Shown piece after piece: positions 1-8,868 of a stretch of DNA of 64,000 nt (its first letter is position 1; each line of letters opens with the position of its first letter). Position numbers and translations under genes: made by a program. The notes below the pieces were generated by a model. It saw only the letters and a list, made by a program, of their open reading frames with translations, had not been told where the DNA came from and made no database searches. The DNA comes from JALYUM01 sp036688685 (GTDB lineage: Bacteria > Pseudomonadota > Gammaproteobacteria > Burkholderiales > Burkholderiaceae_D), in assembly GCF_036688685.1 (NCBI RefSeq), contig NZ_JAQQPS010000011.1, forward strand, positions 124,001 through 188,000. Reading direction: 5' to 3'.

Positions 1-21
1 CTCCGCCCTCAAGGAGGCGCA

Positions 22-1228
22 GTGCAGCTAGCCCACCGCATCCGGCTCGATCCCAACAATGTGCAGGCAACGGGTTTATCGAAAGCCGCCGGCGTTGCGC
101 GCTTCGCCTACAACTGGGCGCTCGCTCAGTGGCAGCGCCAATATGACCTGTCCAAAACAGACGCTGCGCTGCCCAAGCCGAGTGAAGCGGCATTGCGTCG
201 CCAACTGAACGCCATCAAACGCAGTACGTTCCCGTGGATGCTGGAGGTGACGAAGAACGCGCCACAGATGGCAATCATCCAGTTGGGTCGGGCGTTTGAA
301 AACTTTTTCAAGTGGATTTCCCGCTACCCGACGTTCCGGAGGAAGGGCCGGGACGACCGTTTTACGATCACCAACGACCAGTTCTACGTCGAAAAGAAAC
401 GAATCCGCATTCCGAAACTGGGCAGGGTGCGCATGCGCGAGTCGTTGCGGTATGCAGGTCATCTTGTTTCGGCGACGGTCTCGCGCCATGCCGGCCACTG
501 GTACGCCAGCATCACAGTCGATACCCCTGACGATCCACCATTGCCGCAAGCCGAAAACCAAGGCGTGGCGGGTGTGGACCTGGGCATTACGGCGTTGGCG
601 ACGTTGTCCAACGGTGAGAAAGTCGTGGGCCCGAATGCTCTCAAAACGCTGCTGAACAAAATGCGCCGCCTCGCGCGCAGCCTGTCGAGAAAGGTAAAAG
701 GTTCACAGAACCGAGACAAGGCGAAGATGAAGCTGGCGAAGCTGCACGCCAAAATAGCCGATATGCGCCGCGACTGTCTGCACAAGCTGACGAAAGACAT
801 CACGCGCCGTTTTCACACGATCGTGATCGAGGACCTAGTCAGAATCGCCGGGATAGCCTTGCGCTTGCAAGCGCAAGTCGCTGCGCAGGCTCGCCGCACG
901 CGGCTCGAAACCCCTGCTACGCCAGCTCACTTACAAGACTGCTCGCCGCGGTGGCACGCTGATCGTTGCAGATCGCTGGTATGCGAGCAGCGAGCTGTGT
1001 TCAAACTGCGGATACAAGCTGGCGTCGCTCGATCTGGGATCGAGGCAATGGGTTTGCTCTGCTTTCGATGTGCACCATGACCGCGACGTCAATGCGGCCA
1101 TCAACTTGAGAGATCTGGCGGTGAGTTCCACCGTCATTGCCTGTGGAGGGGCCAGCGCTGATTTTGCGTGCAAACGCAAGATGAAACTGTTCCCGGCGAA
1201 GCAGGAATCCAACGGCAAGAAAGCTTAA
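22..1228 (+). pseudogene. tnpB: IS200/IS605-family TnpB (OrfB), frameshifted
   Basis: TnpB is the RNA-guided nuclease encoded by IS200/IS605/IS607 elements. A GTG start at 22 follows AAGGAGG at 11-17. The first frame keeps the N-terminal helix-turn-helix-like region and the first two RuvC residues (Asp in GVDLGI, Glu in VIEDL near 829-831), then runs out of register after about 837 into unrelated sequence ending at 1080. The C-terminal part continues in another frame to a TAA at 1226-1228, with RQLTYKTARRGGT, CSNC, HHDRDVNAAIN and the third catalytic Asp. Roughly 25 expected residues between VIEDL and RQL are missing or scrambled. The second zinc-finger pair reads C-S-A-F, so one zinc Cys is also lost. 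No TnpA partner is visible. Inactive remnant; the left end lies at the window edge. Confidence 0.88.
858..877. repeat. Perfect 20-bp palindrome at the tnpB lesion
   Basis: The sequence CTTGCGCTTGCAAGCGCAAG equals its own reverse complement over 20 bases. It sits where the tnpB reading frame is lost, between the VIEDL and RQLTYKT segments, so it is probably linked to the deletion or rearrangement that broke the gene. Confidence 0.75.
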
Positions 1229-1419
1229 CTACGATTAAGTTTGCATAAGTTTGGAAGAACGGATCCCACACACCGTCATGCTGCCTGGTGATGGTCGACG
1301 CTACTTCCCACTTCCTTGCCAACCACCTTGACGCGCCTGACTGGCGAACATTTGCCCGTTGAGTGGATCGAAGAAGCACGATTGAAGGCTGAGCATCGCC
1401 GCGCGCCGCTGGGCCCGTG

Positions 1420-1440
1420 CGCCAACCCTTGCGGTTGGCG
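1420..1440. repeat. Hairpin downstream of tnpB
   Basis: CGCCAACC (1420-1427), a five-base loop and GGTTGGCG (1433-1440) form a perfect 8-bp stem in the 274-base gap between the tnpB remnant and the exporter gene. There is no T-run, so it is not a standard terminator. IS605-family ends carry subterminal hairpins, so this may mark the old right end of the element; that is inference. I see nothing else firm in 1229-1502. Confidence 0.4.
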
Positions 1441-1502
1441 AACATCCCGCCTCGCAAGATCGTACAAGACCGGCGCACCGCATCGCTTCACGATGTGAGC
1501 TT

Positions 1503-2462
1503 ATGAAAACCCAATCACCCTCGACTCTCCTCGGTCACCTGCAAGTGGTCATGGCCATGTGCATTGTCGGCAGCTCAGTCGTTGCCGGCAAATTCATCAG
1601 CATGGAACTCCCCGTCTTCGTGGCCTCCTTCGTACGTTTTTTGCTGGCGGCCATGGTCCTGCTGCCGCTGCACTACCGCAAAGCCGGTACCTGGGCGCGA
1701 CCGGCCCGCGCCGACATGGTTCTGTTGACGCTGCAGGCCGTGTTCGGCGTCTTCCTGTTTTCGGTGTGCCTCCTGCTCGGCCTCGCGCGCAGCAGTGCTC
1801 TGCATGCCGGTCTGGTCATGGGCACGCTACCGGCCGTCAGCGCGCTGATGGCGGTGCTGCTGTTGCGCGAGCGCCTCGATGCGCGTTACATCGTCGGCAT
1901 TGCGCTGGCGGTGGCGAGTAGCCTGGTGCTGGCGCTGGGTAGTCAGGCGGGTGGCCCGGGCGGGCTGCCTGGCATGCTGCTGATCCTGGGCGCGGTCGTT
2001 TGCGAAGCGCTGTTCTCCAGCCTTGGCAAGTTGGCCGGGCATAGCGTGGACCCGGTCACCATGGCCACCTCGATGGCAGTGCTGGGCACCGTGTTGTTCT
2101 TGCCCTGTGCGCTGTGGGAGGCGCGCACGCTCGACTTTGGCGCGGTGTCGATGCGGGCCTGGCTGTTCCTGTTGTACTACGCCCTCGTTGTTACCGTGCT
2201 CGGCTTCATCCTGTTCTACGCCGGCCTGGCGCGCATTTCTTCCGTCGCTGCCGGCATGCACATGGCGTGGGTGCCCCTGTCCGCCACGGTGGTCGCCGTG
2301 ACCTTTCTCGGTGAGCCGTTCGGCCTGCACGAAGTGCTGGCGGCCGTGGCCATCGTCGCAGCGGTGCTGGTGGTCAGCGTCGGACGACCGCCTGGCGCTG
2401 CCGGACCGACCTTGCCAGCCGACCGGGAGTCAGGCCAAGAAAGCGACGGAAATGCCGCGTGA
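1503..2462 (+). CDS. DMT-superfamily (EamA/RhaT-like) transporter
   Basis: 319-residue integral membrane protein, very hydrophobic, with the two-repeat pattern of EamA proteins (about ten helices in two halves of five). The first EamA repeat spans about residues 10-145 and the second about 155-290; the tail after residue 295 is polar. Such proteins export amino acids, metabolites or drugs in the cytoplasmic membrane; the substrate cannot be read from the sequence. The ATG at 1503 fits the start of the first helix. Its 3' end overlaps the end of the convergent AraC-family gene by 89 bp, and that regulator may control it. Confidence 0.88.
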   Translation: MKTQSPSTLLGHLQVVMAMCIVGSSVVAGKFISMELPVFVASFVRFLLAAMVLLPLHYRKAGTWARPARADMVLLTLQAVFGVFLFSVCLLLGLARSSALHAGLVMGTLPAVSALMAVLLLRERLDARYIVGIALAVASSLVLALGSQAGGPGGLPGMLLILGAVVCEALFSSLGKLAGHSVDPVTMATSMAVLGTVLFLPCALWEARTLDFGAVSMRAWLFLLYYALVVTVLGFILFYAGLARISSVAAGMHMAWVPLSATVVAVTFLGEPFGLHEVLAAVAIVAAVLVVSVGRPPGAAGPTLPADRESGQESDGNAA

Positions 2463-3204
2463 AGTGGGCCTGGTCGGTAAAGCCGGTGGCAAACGCCGTG
2501 TCGGCCAGCAAACTGCCAGCGGCGATCATGCGCTGGGCGCACTGCAGGCGACGATTCAGGTGGTAGGCATATGGCGCCATCCCGACCATGGCGCTGAAGC
2601 TGCGTACCAGGTGGAAGGTATCCATGTCGGCCACGCGCGCCAGTTCCGCCAGTGTCACGCTGCGCTCGCATACCGTGTCGAGCAGGTCGCGCACGCGCGC
2701 GATGGCGCTGGCCGACGCGCTGCTGTCGCTGGCGACGCCGCTGGCAAGCCGCCCCAGGCGTGCCAGCAACAAGGCGTGGGCGCACTCGCCGGCCATCGCA
2801 TCGGTCCCCGCCGTGCTGGCATTGGCAAGCGCTGTGAAGTGCGACACGGCACAGGCGTCGTCGATGACGTGCTGCCGGAAAACGATGGGACTGGACCTCG
2901 TTTGCCTGCCCAGCGCCGTGCACAGCGCATCCGGTTCAAGGAACAAATTGGTGTAGGTCCAGCCCTGCGCATCGGCCTCGCTGCTGTGTACTTGCGCGGG
3001 ATTCATGACGCACAGCTGACCCGGGCGTGCGGCCCAGCGCGTGCCTGCGCAGGCAAAGCGGTTCACGCCACGCTGGACCAGTCCGATGGAGTAGCCTTCG
3101 TGCATGTGGCGGGGGAACGCAAAGGCGCGAAACGTGCCCTGAATGAGCAAGTTGCCGGTGGTGTTGGGCAGCACCTCTGAGGTAATGCTTTCTTTCATGG
3201 TCAT
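2374..3204 (-). CDS. AraC-family transcriptional regulator
   Basis: 276 residues. The N-terminal half is a cupin-like ligand-binding domain, with the HMHEGYSIGLV signature near residue 33 typical of AraC_binding domains. The C-terminal 100 residues hold two helix-turn-helix units (SVTLAELARVADMDTFHLVRSF, then LADTAFATGFTDQAHFTRHF) followed by LGLTPGRLA. This is the standard AraC/XylS DNA-binding architecture at full length. It converges on the exporter at 1503-2462, a common regulator/exporter pairing, so it probably controls that gene; this is inferred from position only. Confidence 0.9.
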   Translation of the reverse strand: MTMKESITSEVLPNTTGNLLIQGTFRAFAFPRHMHEGYSIGLVQRGVNRFACAGTRWAARPGQLCVMNPAQVHSSEADAQGWTYTNLFLEPDALCTALGRQTRSSPIVFRQHVIDDACAVSHFTALANASTAGTDAMAGECAHALLLARLGRLASGVASDSSASASAIARVRDLLDTVCERSVTLAELARVADMDTFHLVRSFSAMVGMAPYAYHLNRRLQCAQRMIAAGSLLADTAFATGFTDQAHFTRHFRRFLGLTPGRLARSVRQRQAVVRR

Positions 3205-3384
3205 TGCGGCGCACCGGCCGGCTGCATGGTGCTAAATAAACAGGATAAAAACAGGATAAGCGGAAACGGCCCCGATTTGGTAAAGGTTTGTTCCGAGGCG
3301 ACAATAATCCCCCAGTCCCTGTAGACTAGCTGACCATACTGCATGGCCGCGTGGGCGGCCACGACACCACCAGCAAAGCGCCTG

Positions 3385-4005
3385 ATGACGATCTACCCCG
3401 ACCTGGTGATATGTGAACATTGCGACGCCGTCTACCAGCGCCGGGATTTGGCCAAGGGCCAGGTGGCGTCCTGCACCACCTGCACGGCCATCGTCTACCA
3501 GGCCCATAACCTGAACGTGCACCAACGCCTGGCCCTGTCCGTCACCGCGGCGATCGTGTTTCTGATCGCCAATATCTGTCCGGTCATCACCATCAATCTG
3601 CACGGCCTGGAGAGCCACACGACCATGTGGCAGGCGGCCCTCGCGCTGGCGCAGGGCGATGCCGCCCCGATTGCTTTGCCGACCGCGGCCGTGGCCGTGC
3701 TGGTGCCGTTCCTGCAGATCGCGATCCTGATCTGGGTGCTGCTGTTCGCCCGCACCGGCCGGCGCGCGCCCGGCTTTGCGCCGGCCATGAAAATGCTGCA
3801 TATTTTGCGGCCGTGGAGCATGGTGGAAGTGTGCATGCTGGGCATCCTGGTGGCTGTCATCAAGCTGTCGAGCCTGGTGCAGGTGGTCGCCGGCGCCGGG
3901 ATCTGGGCCACGGCGGGGCTGATGATTCTGATGACGCTCATTGCCGGACGCGACGTCAGCCAGCTGTGGGGCTTGACGCAGCCGCCCGCAGCGGAGCAGC
4001 AATGA
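3385..4005 (+). CDS. pqiA: Paraquat-inducible protein A family (first PqiA module)
   Basis: 206 residues from the ATG at 3385. An in-frame ATG at 3343 would add 14 residues, but MTIYPDLVICEHC is the usual PqiA beginning. A Cys-x-x-Cys pair (CEHC) and a second one (CTTC) form a zinc ribbon in the first 35 residues, followed by about four membrane segments. PqiA is the inner-membrane partner of the MCE protein PqiB in envelope lipid transport. E. coli PqiA holds two such modules in one chain; here they are separate genes, and the TGA of this one overlaps the next ATG (4002) by 4 bases. First gene of a four-gene operon. Confidence 0.88.
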   Translation: MTIYPDLVICEHCDAVYQRRDLAKGQVASCTTCTAIVYQAHNLNVHQRLALSVTAAIVFLIANICPVITINLHGLESHTTMWQAALALAQGDAAPIALPTAAVAVLVPFLQIAILIWVLLFARTGRRAPGFAPAMKMLHILRPWSMVEVCMLGILVAVIKLSSLVQVVAGAGIWATAGLMILMTLIAGRDVSQLWGLTQPPAAEQQ

Positions 4006-4625
4006 GCGGCGTCCCGCGCGCGCGCGCGCTCGGCCTCATCGCTTGCCACGTTTGCAATGCCGTGTGCGACGACATCCACGACGCCGGGCCACCGGCCTCG
4101 TGTCCGCGCTGCGGCAACCACCTGCACCGGCGCCGGCCCGACAGCCTGCGCCGCGCCACCGCCTACCTGATCGCAGCGCTGATTTTTTATATTCCTGCCA
4201 ACCTGTATCCGGTGATGTACACCACCTTCCTCGGCAGCGGCTTCGGCAGCACCATCATGGAAGGCATCATCGACTTCTGGAATGGCGGCTCGTATGGCAT
4301 CGCCCTGGTCATTTTTATTGCCAGTATCGGCGTGCCGTGCGTGAAATTTGCGATCCTGGGACTGCTGCTGGTCACCTGCAAGCGCAAGAGCCGGTGGGCG
4401 CGCAAGGAGAGGACGAAGCTGTATCACGTGGTCGAAATGATCGGTTACTGGTCTTTCCTCGACGTGCTGGTGGTGGCCGTGGTGGCGTCGCTGGTGGAGT
4501 TCGGGGCGCTGAGCACGACGCAGCCGCGCGTGGGGATCCTGTTTTTCGGTGCGGTGGTCATCCTGACCATGCTGTCGGCGATGAGTTTTGATGCAAGATT
4601 AATTTGGGATGATGACGACGCATGA
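4002..4625 (+). CDS. pqiA: Paraquat-inducible protein A family (second PqiA module)
   Basis: 207 residues. It begins with a Cys-rich ribbon (CHVCNAV and CPRCG), then helices starting at ATAYLIAALIFYIPANLYPVM, a PqiA hallmark, and three more hydrophobic segments. It matches the C-terminal half of a canonical fused PqiA. The start overlaps the upstream stop (ATGA at 4002-4005) and the stop overlaps the pqiB start (4622), so translational coupling is likely. It probably dimerises with the first PqiA module to rebuild the two-module protein; that is inference. Confidence 0.88.
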   Translation: MSGVPRARALGLIACHVCNAVCDDIHDAGPPASCPRCGNHLHRRRPDSLRRATAYLIAALIFYIPANLYPVMYTTFLGSGFGSTIMEGIIDFWNGGSYGIALVIFIASIGVPCVKFAILGLLLVTCKRKSRWARKERTKLYHVVEMIGYWSFLDVLVVAVVASLVEFGALSTTQPRVGILFFGAVVILTMLSAMSFDARLIWDDDDA

Positions 4626-6343
4626 AGCAAACAACTGAACAACAACCGGGCGAGCCGGCGCTGTCGACGCGCCGCTGGAATACCTGGCTGGTCTGGCTGC
4701 TGCCGGCCGTGGCGGCCCTGATCGGCCTGTCGCTGGTGGTGCACGCTTGGCTGGGGCAGGGGCCCGAGATCACGATCCACTTCAAGACTGCGGCCGGCCT
4801 GGAAGCGGGCAAAACGCGCGTCAAGTACAAGGACCTGACCATCGGCAGCGTCAAATCGGTGCGGCTGGCCGCCGACGGCTCGTATGTCGCGGTCGGCATT
4901 GCGCTGATCAAGACCGATATGGATTTCATCCGCGACGATACCAAATTCTGGGTGGTGCGGCCACGCATTTCCCTGGCGGGTATTTCCGGCATCGATACGC
5001 TGGTGTCGGGCGCGTATATTGCGGTCGATACCGGCAAGTCGGAGGAAACGACGAAAACCTTCAAGGGTCTCGAGGCGGCGCCGAACATCATCAGCGGCAC
5101 GCCGGGGCGCTCGTTTAACCTGCGCACCCCCGACCTGGGCTCGCTCGACATCGGCTCGCCGATTTATTATCGCCGCGTCGAAGTGGGCCACGTGGCCTCG
5201 TACCGCCTCGACGCCGATGGCACGGCGGTCAGCGTGCAGCTGTTCGTCGATGCGCCGTACGACAAATTCGTCACCCAGGACACGCGCTTCTGGAGCGCCA
5301 GCGGCGTCGACCTCTCGCTGGGGGCCGACGGCCTCCAGCTCAAGACCCAGTCGATCGCAGCCGTCCTCGGTGGCGGCCTGGCCTTCGGCGCGCCCGATGC
5401 CAGCCGTGCGGCCATGGCAGCCAAGGACGCCACCTTCAGCCTGTTCAAGGACCAGGAAGCCGCCATGGCGCCGCCGGACGGCGAGGCGCTGCCGATCCAG
5501 CTGCGCTTCGAGCAGTCGCTGCGTGGCCTGTCGATCGGCGCGCCGGTCGAGTTTTCTGGCGTGCGGGTGGGCAAAGTGATCTCGATGGAGCTCGACTTCG
5601 ACGCGGCGCGCGGGCGTTTCCCGACCATCGTCAACGTGGAGGTCTATCCGCAGCGGCTTGGCCGCGTGCTGGGCCAGATCGAACAACGCTACAGCGGTGA
5701 CCTGATGGAGCGCTCCGCCCTGTTCCTGCAAAGCCTGGTGGAGAAGGGCATGCGCGCGCGCGCCAGGTCGGGCAACCTGTTGACCGGCCAGCTGTATATC
5801 TCGTTCGACGCCGTCCCGACTGCGAAAAAAGTCAGCTTCGATATCGCCGCGCGCCCGCTCGAATTACCCACCGCCGCCAGCGATGTCGACCGCATCCAGG
5901 AGCAGGCCGCCAACATCGTCGCCAAGATCGACCGCATCCCGCTCGACGACATCGGCAAGAAGCTCGATGCCTCGATCGGTAGCCTGGACAGCGCCCTCAA
6001 GCAGGTGCAGGGCACAACCCTGCCCGCAGCGAACCAGGCGATGAACAGCCTGAATGCGACGCTCACCCAGGTCGACAAAAAAGTGCTGCCGGAAGCGACC
6101 CAGACGCTGCAGCAGGCGCGCGCCACCCTGGGCGCCGCCAAAGGTATGGTGGCCGACGACGCCCCGCTGCAGCAAAACCTGAACCAGACCTTGCTCGAAC
6201 TGCAGCGCAGCGCCCGTTCGCTGCGCACACTCACCGACCTGCTGGGCCGTGAACCGGAAGCCCTGATCCGCGGCCGCGCCAGGGTCGGCCCGTCCACGCC
6301 CTCTTCGACCCCCGTCCCGAACGCTTTGGAGCCAAGCCGATGA
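4622..6343 (+). CDS. pqiB: MCE-domain lipid-transport protein PqiB
   Basis: 573 residues. A short cytoplasmic N-terminus and one membrane anchor (about residues 18-40) are followed by three MCE/MlaD domains (about 45-140, 160-275 and 285-390). The tail is helical, rich in Ala/Gln/Leu, and forms a predicted coiled coil (about 430-540). PqiB family proteins are periplasmic tubes that bridge the inner and outer membranes and carry phospholipids. Length and domain count match PqiB (three MCE domains) rather than YebT (seven). It overlaps pqiA upstream and pqiC downstream by 4 bases each. Confidence 0.92.
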   Translation: MKQTTEQQPGEPALSTRRWNTWLVWLLPAVAALIGLSLVVHAWLGQGPEITIHFKTAAGLEAGKTRVKYKDLTIGSVKSVRLAADGSYVAVGIALIKTDMDFIRDDTKFWVVRPRISLAGISGIDTLVSGAYIAVDTGKSEETTKTFKGLEAAPNIISGTPGRSFNLRTPDLGSLDIGSPIYYRRVEVGHVASYRLDADGTAVSVQLFVDAPYDKFVTQDTRFWSASGVDLSLGADGLQLKTQSIAAVLGGGLAFGAPDASRAAMAAKDATFSLFKDQEAAMAPPDGEALPIQLRFEQSLRGLSIGAPVEFSGVRVGKVISMELDFDAARGRFPTIVNVEVYPQRLGRVLGQIEQRYSGDLMERSALFLQSLVEKGMRARARSGNLLTGQLYISFDAVPTAKKVSFDIAARPLELPTAASDVDRIQEQAANIVAKIDRIPLDDIGKKLDASIGSLDSALKQVQGTTLPAANQAMNSLNATLTQVDKKVLPEATQTLQQARATLGAAKGMVADDAPLQQNLNQTLLELQRSARSLRTLTDLLGREPEALIRGRARVGPSTPSSTPVPNALEPSR

Positions 6344-6942
6344 CCCGTACTTTATCCCTCCTGACGATCGTGCTGGCGCTGGCTGGCTGCGCGTCCGACC
6401 CGGTCCACTACCACACGCTGTCGGCGCCGGCGGCCGCGCGCGCTGCCGGCCAAAGCGCACCGTTCGCCATCGACGTGCTGGCGGTCGGTATCCCGGCCCA
6501 GCTCGACCAGCAGCAACTGGTGGTGCGCCAGGGCGCCACCAGCCTGGTGGTGCAGGACGGCGAACGCTGGTCAGGACCGTATGCGGACGAGATCAGGAAT
6601 GCCCTGGCGGCGCAGCTGGCCGCCAGCCTGAACGCGCAGGACATGTCGGGCTTGGGCCGCGTCGACGGGCAGCCGCTGCTGCGCATCCAGGTGCAGGTGC
6701 GCCGCTTCGATGCGTGGGTGGGCGAGAAGGTCAGCCTGGAGGCCACCTGGCGCCTGCACTTCGCCGACGCCGATGCCAAGGCGCGCCTGGTGTGCACCAG
6801 CCGCTTCGAGGCGCCGGCGCGCGGCGGTTATCCGGCGGTGGTGCAGGCCCAGCAGCTTGTGCTGGGCAAACTGGCGGCGGACATTGCCGCCGGCGCGCGC
6901 GCGTGGGATGGCGCGCAAACTGCCTGCATCAAAGGAATCTGA
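6340..6942 (+). CDS. pqiC: PqiC-type outer-membrane lipoprotein
   Basis: 200 residues. The signal peptide ends in a clear lipobox, LAGC, with the lipidated Cys at residue 17. The rest is an ABC-transport auxiliary-lipoprotein domain (PqiC/DUF330 type). PqiC sits in the outer membrane and receives the tip of the PqiB tube. The start codon overlaps the pqiB stop. The last 14 bases overlap the convergent aldehyde dehydrogenase gene. Confidence 0.9.
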   Translation: MTRTLSLLTIVLALAGCASDPVHYHTLSAPAAARAAGQSAPFAIDVLAVGIPAQLDQQQLVVRQGATSLVVQDGERWSGPYADEIRNALAAQLAASLNAQDMSGLGRVDGQPLLRIQVQVRRFDAWVGEKVSLEATWRLHFADADAKARLVCTSRFEAPARGGYPAVVQAQQLVLGKLAADIAAGARAWDGAQTACIKGI

Positions 6943-8368
6943 GCCCGGCCTTGACCAGTTTGCGCACCAGCGGCGCCGTGGCGCCGGCCTTGAACGCGGT
7001 GGCGGCGAACGAAAACCGGGTGCGCACGACGCCGCGCTCATGGCTGAATGCCTTGAAGCCGAAGTGGCCGTGCGCGTTGCCGATGCCGGAATTGTTGATG
7101 CCGCCGAACGGCAGGTTGCTGTTGAGGTACTGCATCAGCGCGTGGTTGATGCAGGCGCCGCCGGACGCTGTCTGCGCCAGCACCGCGTCGATGTGCGCCT
7201 CGGTGCGGCTATATAAATAGAGCGCGAGCGGCTTGGGGCCGGCGTTGATGTCGCGGATGACGGCGTCGAGGTCGGTGTACGCGATGACCGGCAGCAGCGG
7301 CCCGAAAATCTCCTCCTGCATGATGCGCGCGTCCGCTGGCACCTGGTCGAGCAGGGTCGGCTGGATGAAGCGGTCGGCCTCGATCACGCCGCCGCCCAGC
7401 GCAACGCGGGCGCCGCGGCTGGTCGCATCGTCGAGCAGCGCCGCGAGCCTGGCGGCGTGGCGCGGGTTGACGATCCGCCCGAAATCCGGGCTGGCCTGCT
7501 GCTGCGCCATGCTTGCACCATACGCCCGCTTCAGTTCGGCCGCGCAGCATGCCAGCCATGCCTCCTTGACGCTCGCATGCACGTAGACGTGGTCGGGTGC
7601 GATGCAGGTCTGGCCCGCGTTGGCGAATTTCGACCACATGATGTTCGATGCGGCCAGCGCCAGGTCGGCGCTGGCGTCGACGATGGTCGGGCTTTTGCCG
7701 CCCAGTTCCAGCGTGACGCTGGCCAGGTTCTTGGCCGCCGCCGCCATCACCAGTTTGCCGATCGCCGGACTGCCGGTGAAGAACACATGGTCGAAGGGCA
7801 GCACCTGCAATGCCTGGGCGACGCTGGCTTCGCCTTCAAAAACGGCCACTTCATCTTCCGCAAACACTTCGCGCACCACCTGGCCGATCAACTTCGAGGT
7901 GGCCGGTGTCAGCTCGGACGGTTTCACGATGGCCGTGTTGCCAGCCGCGATGGCCGAGATCAGTGGCCCGAGCGTGAGATTGAGCGGGTAATTGAACGGC
8001 CCGATGATCAGGCAGCGGCCGCGCGGCACATATTGAATGTGGCTGCGGGTACCCAGGGTGAGCAGCGTCGGCCACACCCGCTTCGGCTTCATCCATTTTT
8101 TCAGGTGGCGGATCGCCTCGTTCGCTTCCAGGCAGACCGGCAGGATTTCGGCCAGGTCGACTTCGCCCGGCGGCTTCCTGAAATCCTGCTGCGCGGCCAC
8201 ATACCAGTCGGCGGTGTGCGCGATGACGGCGTCGCGCAGGCGCCGGATTTTGGCAATGCGCTCGCGCGCGCTGGACGTGCGCAGGCGTTGTGCGGTGGCC
8301 GCCTGGCGCTCGAAGATGGCTTGCATGGCCGGGTCGGGTAGTGGGGGGAGGCGTTCGGGTGCGTTCAT
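6929..8368 (-). CDS. Aldehyde dehydrogenase (class 3-like, coniferyl/fatty aldehyde type)
   Basis: 479 residues from the ATG at 8368; the open frame extends further upstream, but MNAPERLPPL is the natural start for the family's length of about 470-480. NAD(P)-dependent oxidation of aldehydes to acids. Visible motifs are PFNYPLNLTLGPL (residues 125-136), the glycine-rich FTGS (197-200), the general base Glu221 in LELGGKSP and the catalytic Cys255 in FANAGQTC. No membrane anchor is evident at the C-terminus. The substrate cannot be set from sequence; coniferyl aldehyde dehydrogenase-like proteins share this architecture. Its 3' end overlaps pqiC by 14 bp. Confidence 0.9.
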   Translation of the reverse strand: MNAPERLPPLPDPAMQAIFERQAATAQRLRTSSARERIAKIRRLRDAVIAHTADWYVAAQQDFRKPPGEVDLAEILPVCLEANEAIRHLKKWMKPKRVWPTLLTLGTRSHIQYVPRGRCLIIGPFNYPLNLTLGPLISAIAAGNTAIVKPSELTPATSKLIGQVVREVFAEDEVAVFEGEASVAQALQVLPFDHVFFTGSPAIGKLVMAAAAKNLASVTLELGGKSPTIVDASADLALAASNIMWSKFANAGQTCIAPDHVYVHASVKEAWLACCAAELKRAYGASMAQQQASPDFGRIVNPRHAARLAALLDDATSRGARVALGGGVIEADRFIQPTLLDQVPADARIMQEEIFGPLLPVIAYTDLDAVIRDINAGPKPLALYLYSRTEAHIDAVLAQTASGGACINHALMQYLNSNLPFGGINNSGIGNAHGHFGFKAFSHERGVVRTRFSFAATAFKAGATAPLVRKLVKAGLRFL

Positions 8369-8664
8369 GGGGCAGATAGTAACGCAAGCGCGCCGGGGTT
8401 GATCGAAACTGTTTATGGCGATTCGGCGACAGTGACGGCGCGGTTTTTTCGCACGGCGCGCGTGCCGCAAAAAAAGCATCGACGCGCGCGCGTTGTGGGC
8501 GTATGTTGGCAGGTGTGAAAACGCAGCGCGGCTGTAGGTAAAGGCGCTATGGCCTGGGCTGCCGGTTGGTGGCAGGCGCAAAACGGCCACACTGTGCATC
8601 GCGCGCTGTCGTATTCCGTGTGCGCCACCACACCTTCGTGTGATAAAGAGTGCGAAAATAATGT

Positions 8665-8868
8665 ATGCAGGTTGCGCAAGGACAAGGTTTTCGTGTACTT
8701 TACGTGATTAGATTTGTCAAAACGTGAACTTGGTGCTTTTGACCTTGTTCACTGGCAAAGAACCGATCGATATGGGACGCTGATTCAAGCCCTTATGCAT
8801 TCACGCTTCGCGAAAAAAACAAGCCGCACTGCCTGACCAAATCTTCAGGCATGGCGGCTTTTTCTTTT
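8665..8868 (+). ncRNA. Candidate small RNA with intrinsic terminator
   Basis: About 200 bases run from a possible -10 hexamer (AATAAT at 8657-8662; the -35 is weak) to a strong intrinsic terminator at 8821-8868. Inside, GTGAAC and GTTCAC can pair, as can TCAAAA and TTTTGA. No open frame in this interval looks real. The boundaries are guesses, and it does not match a 6S or tmRNA pattern that I recognise. An alternative is that the terminator ends an unannotated short transcript. Confidence 0.3.
8821..8868 (+). terminator. Strong intrinsic terminator
   Basis: AAGCCGC (8821-8827) pairs with GCGGCTT (8854-8860), and TGCCTGA (8830-8836) pairs with TCAGGCA (8845-8851). A 2x2 internal loop separates the two stems and the apical loop is 8 nt. 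A T-rich tract follows (TTTCTTTT to 8868). No annotated + strand gene precedes it closely. Confidence 0.8.

Noticed and set aside
8444..8475. TTTTTT...GCACG/CGTGC...AAAAAAA inverted repeat as a terminator
   Set aside because: On either strand the hairpin is followed by A rather than U, so it cannot act as an intrinsic terminator.
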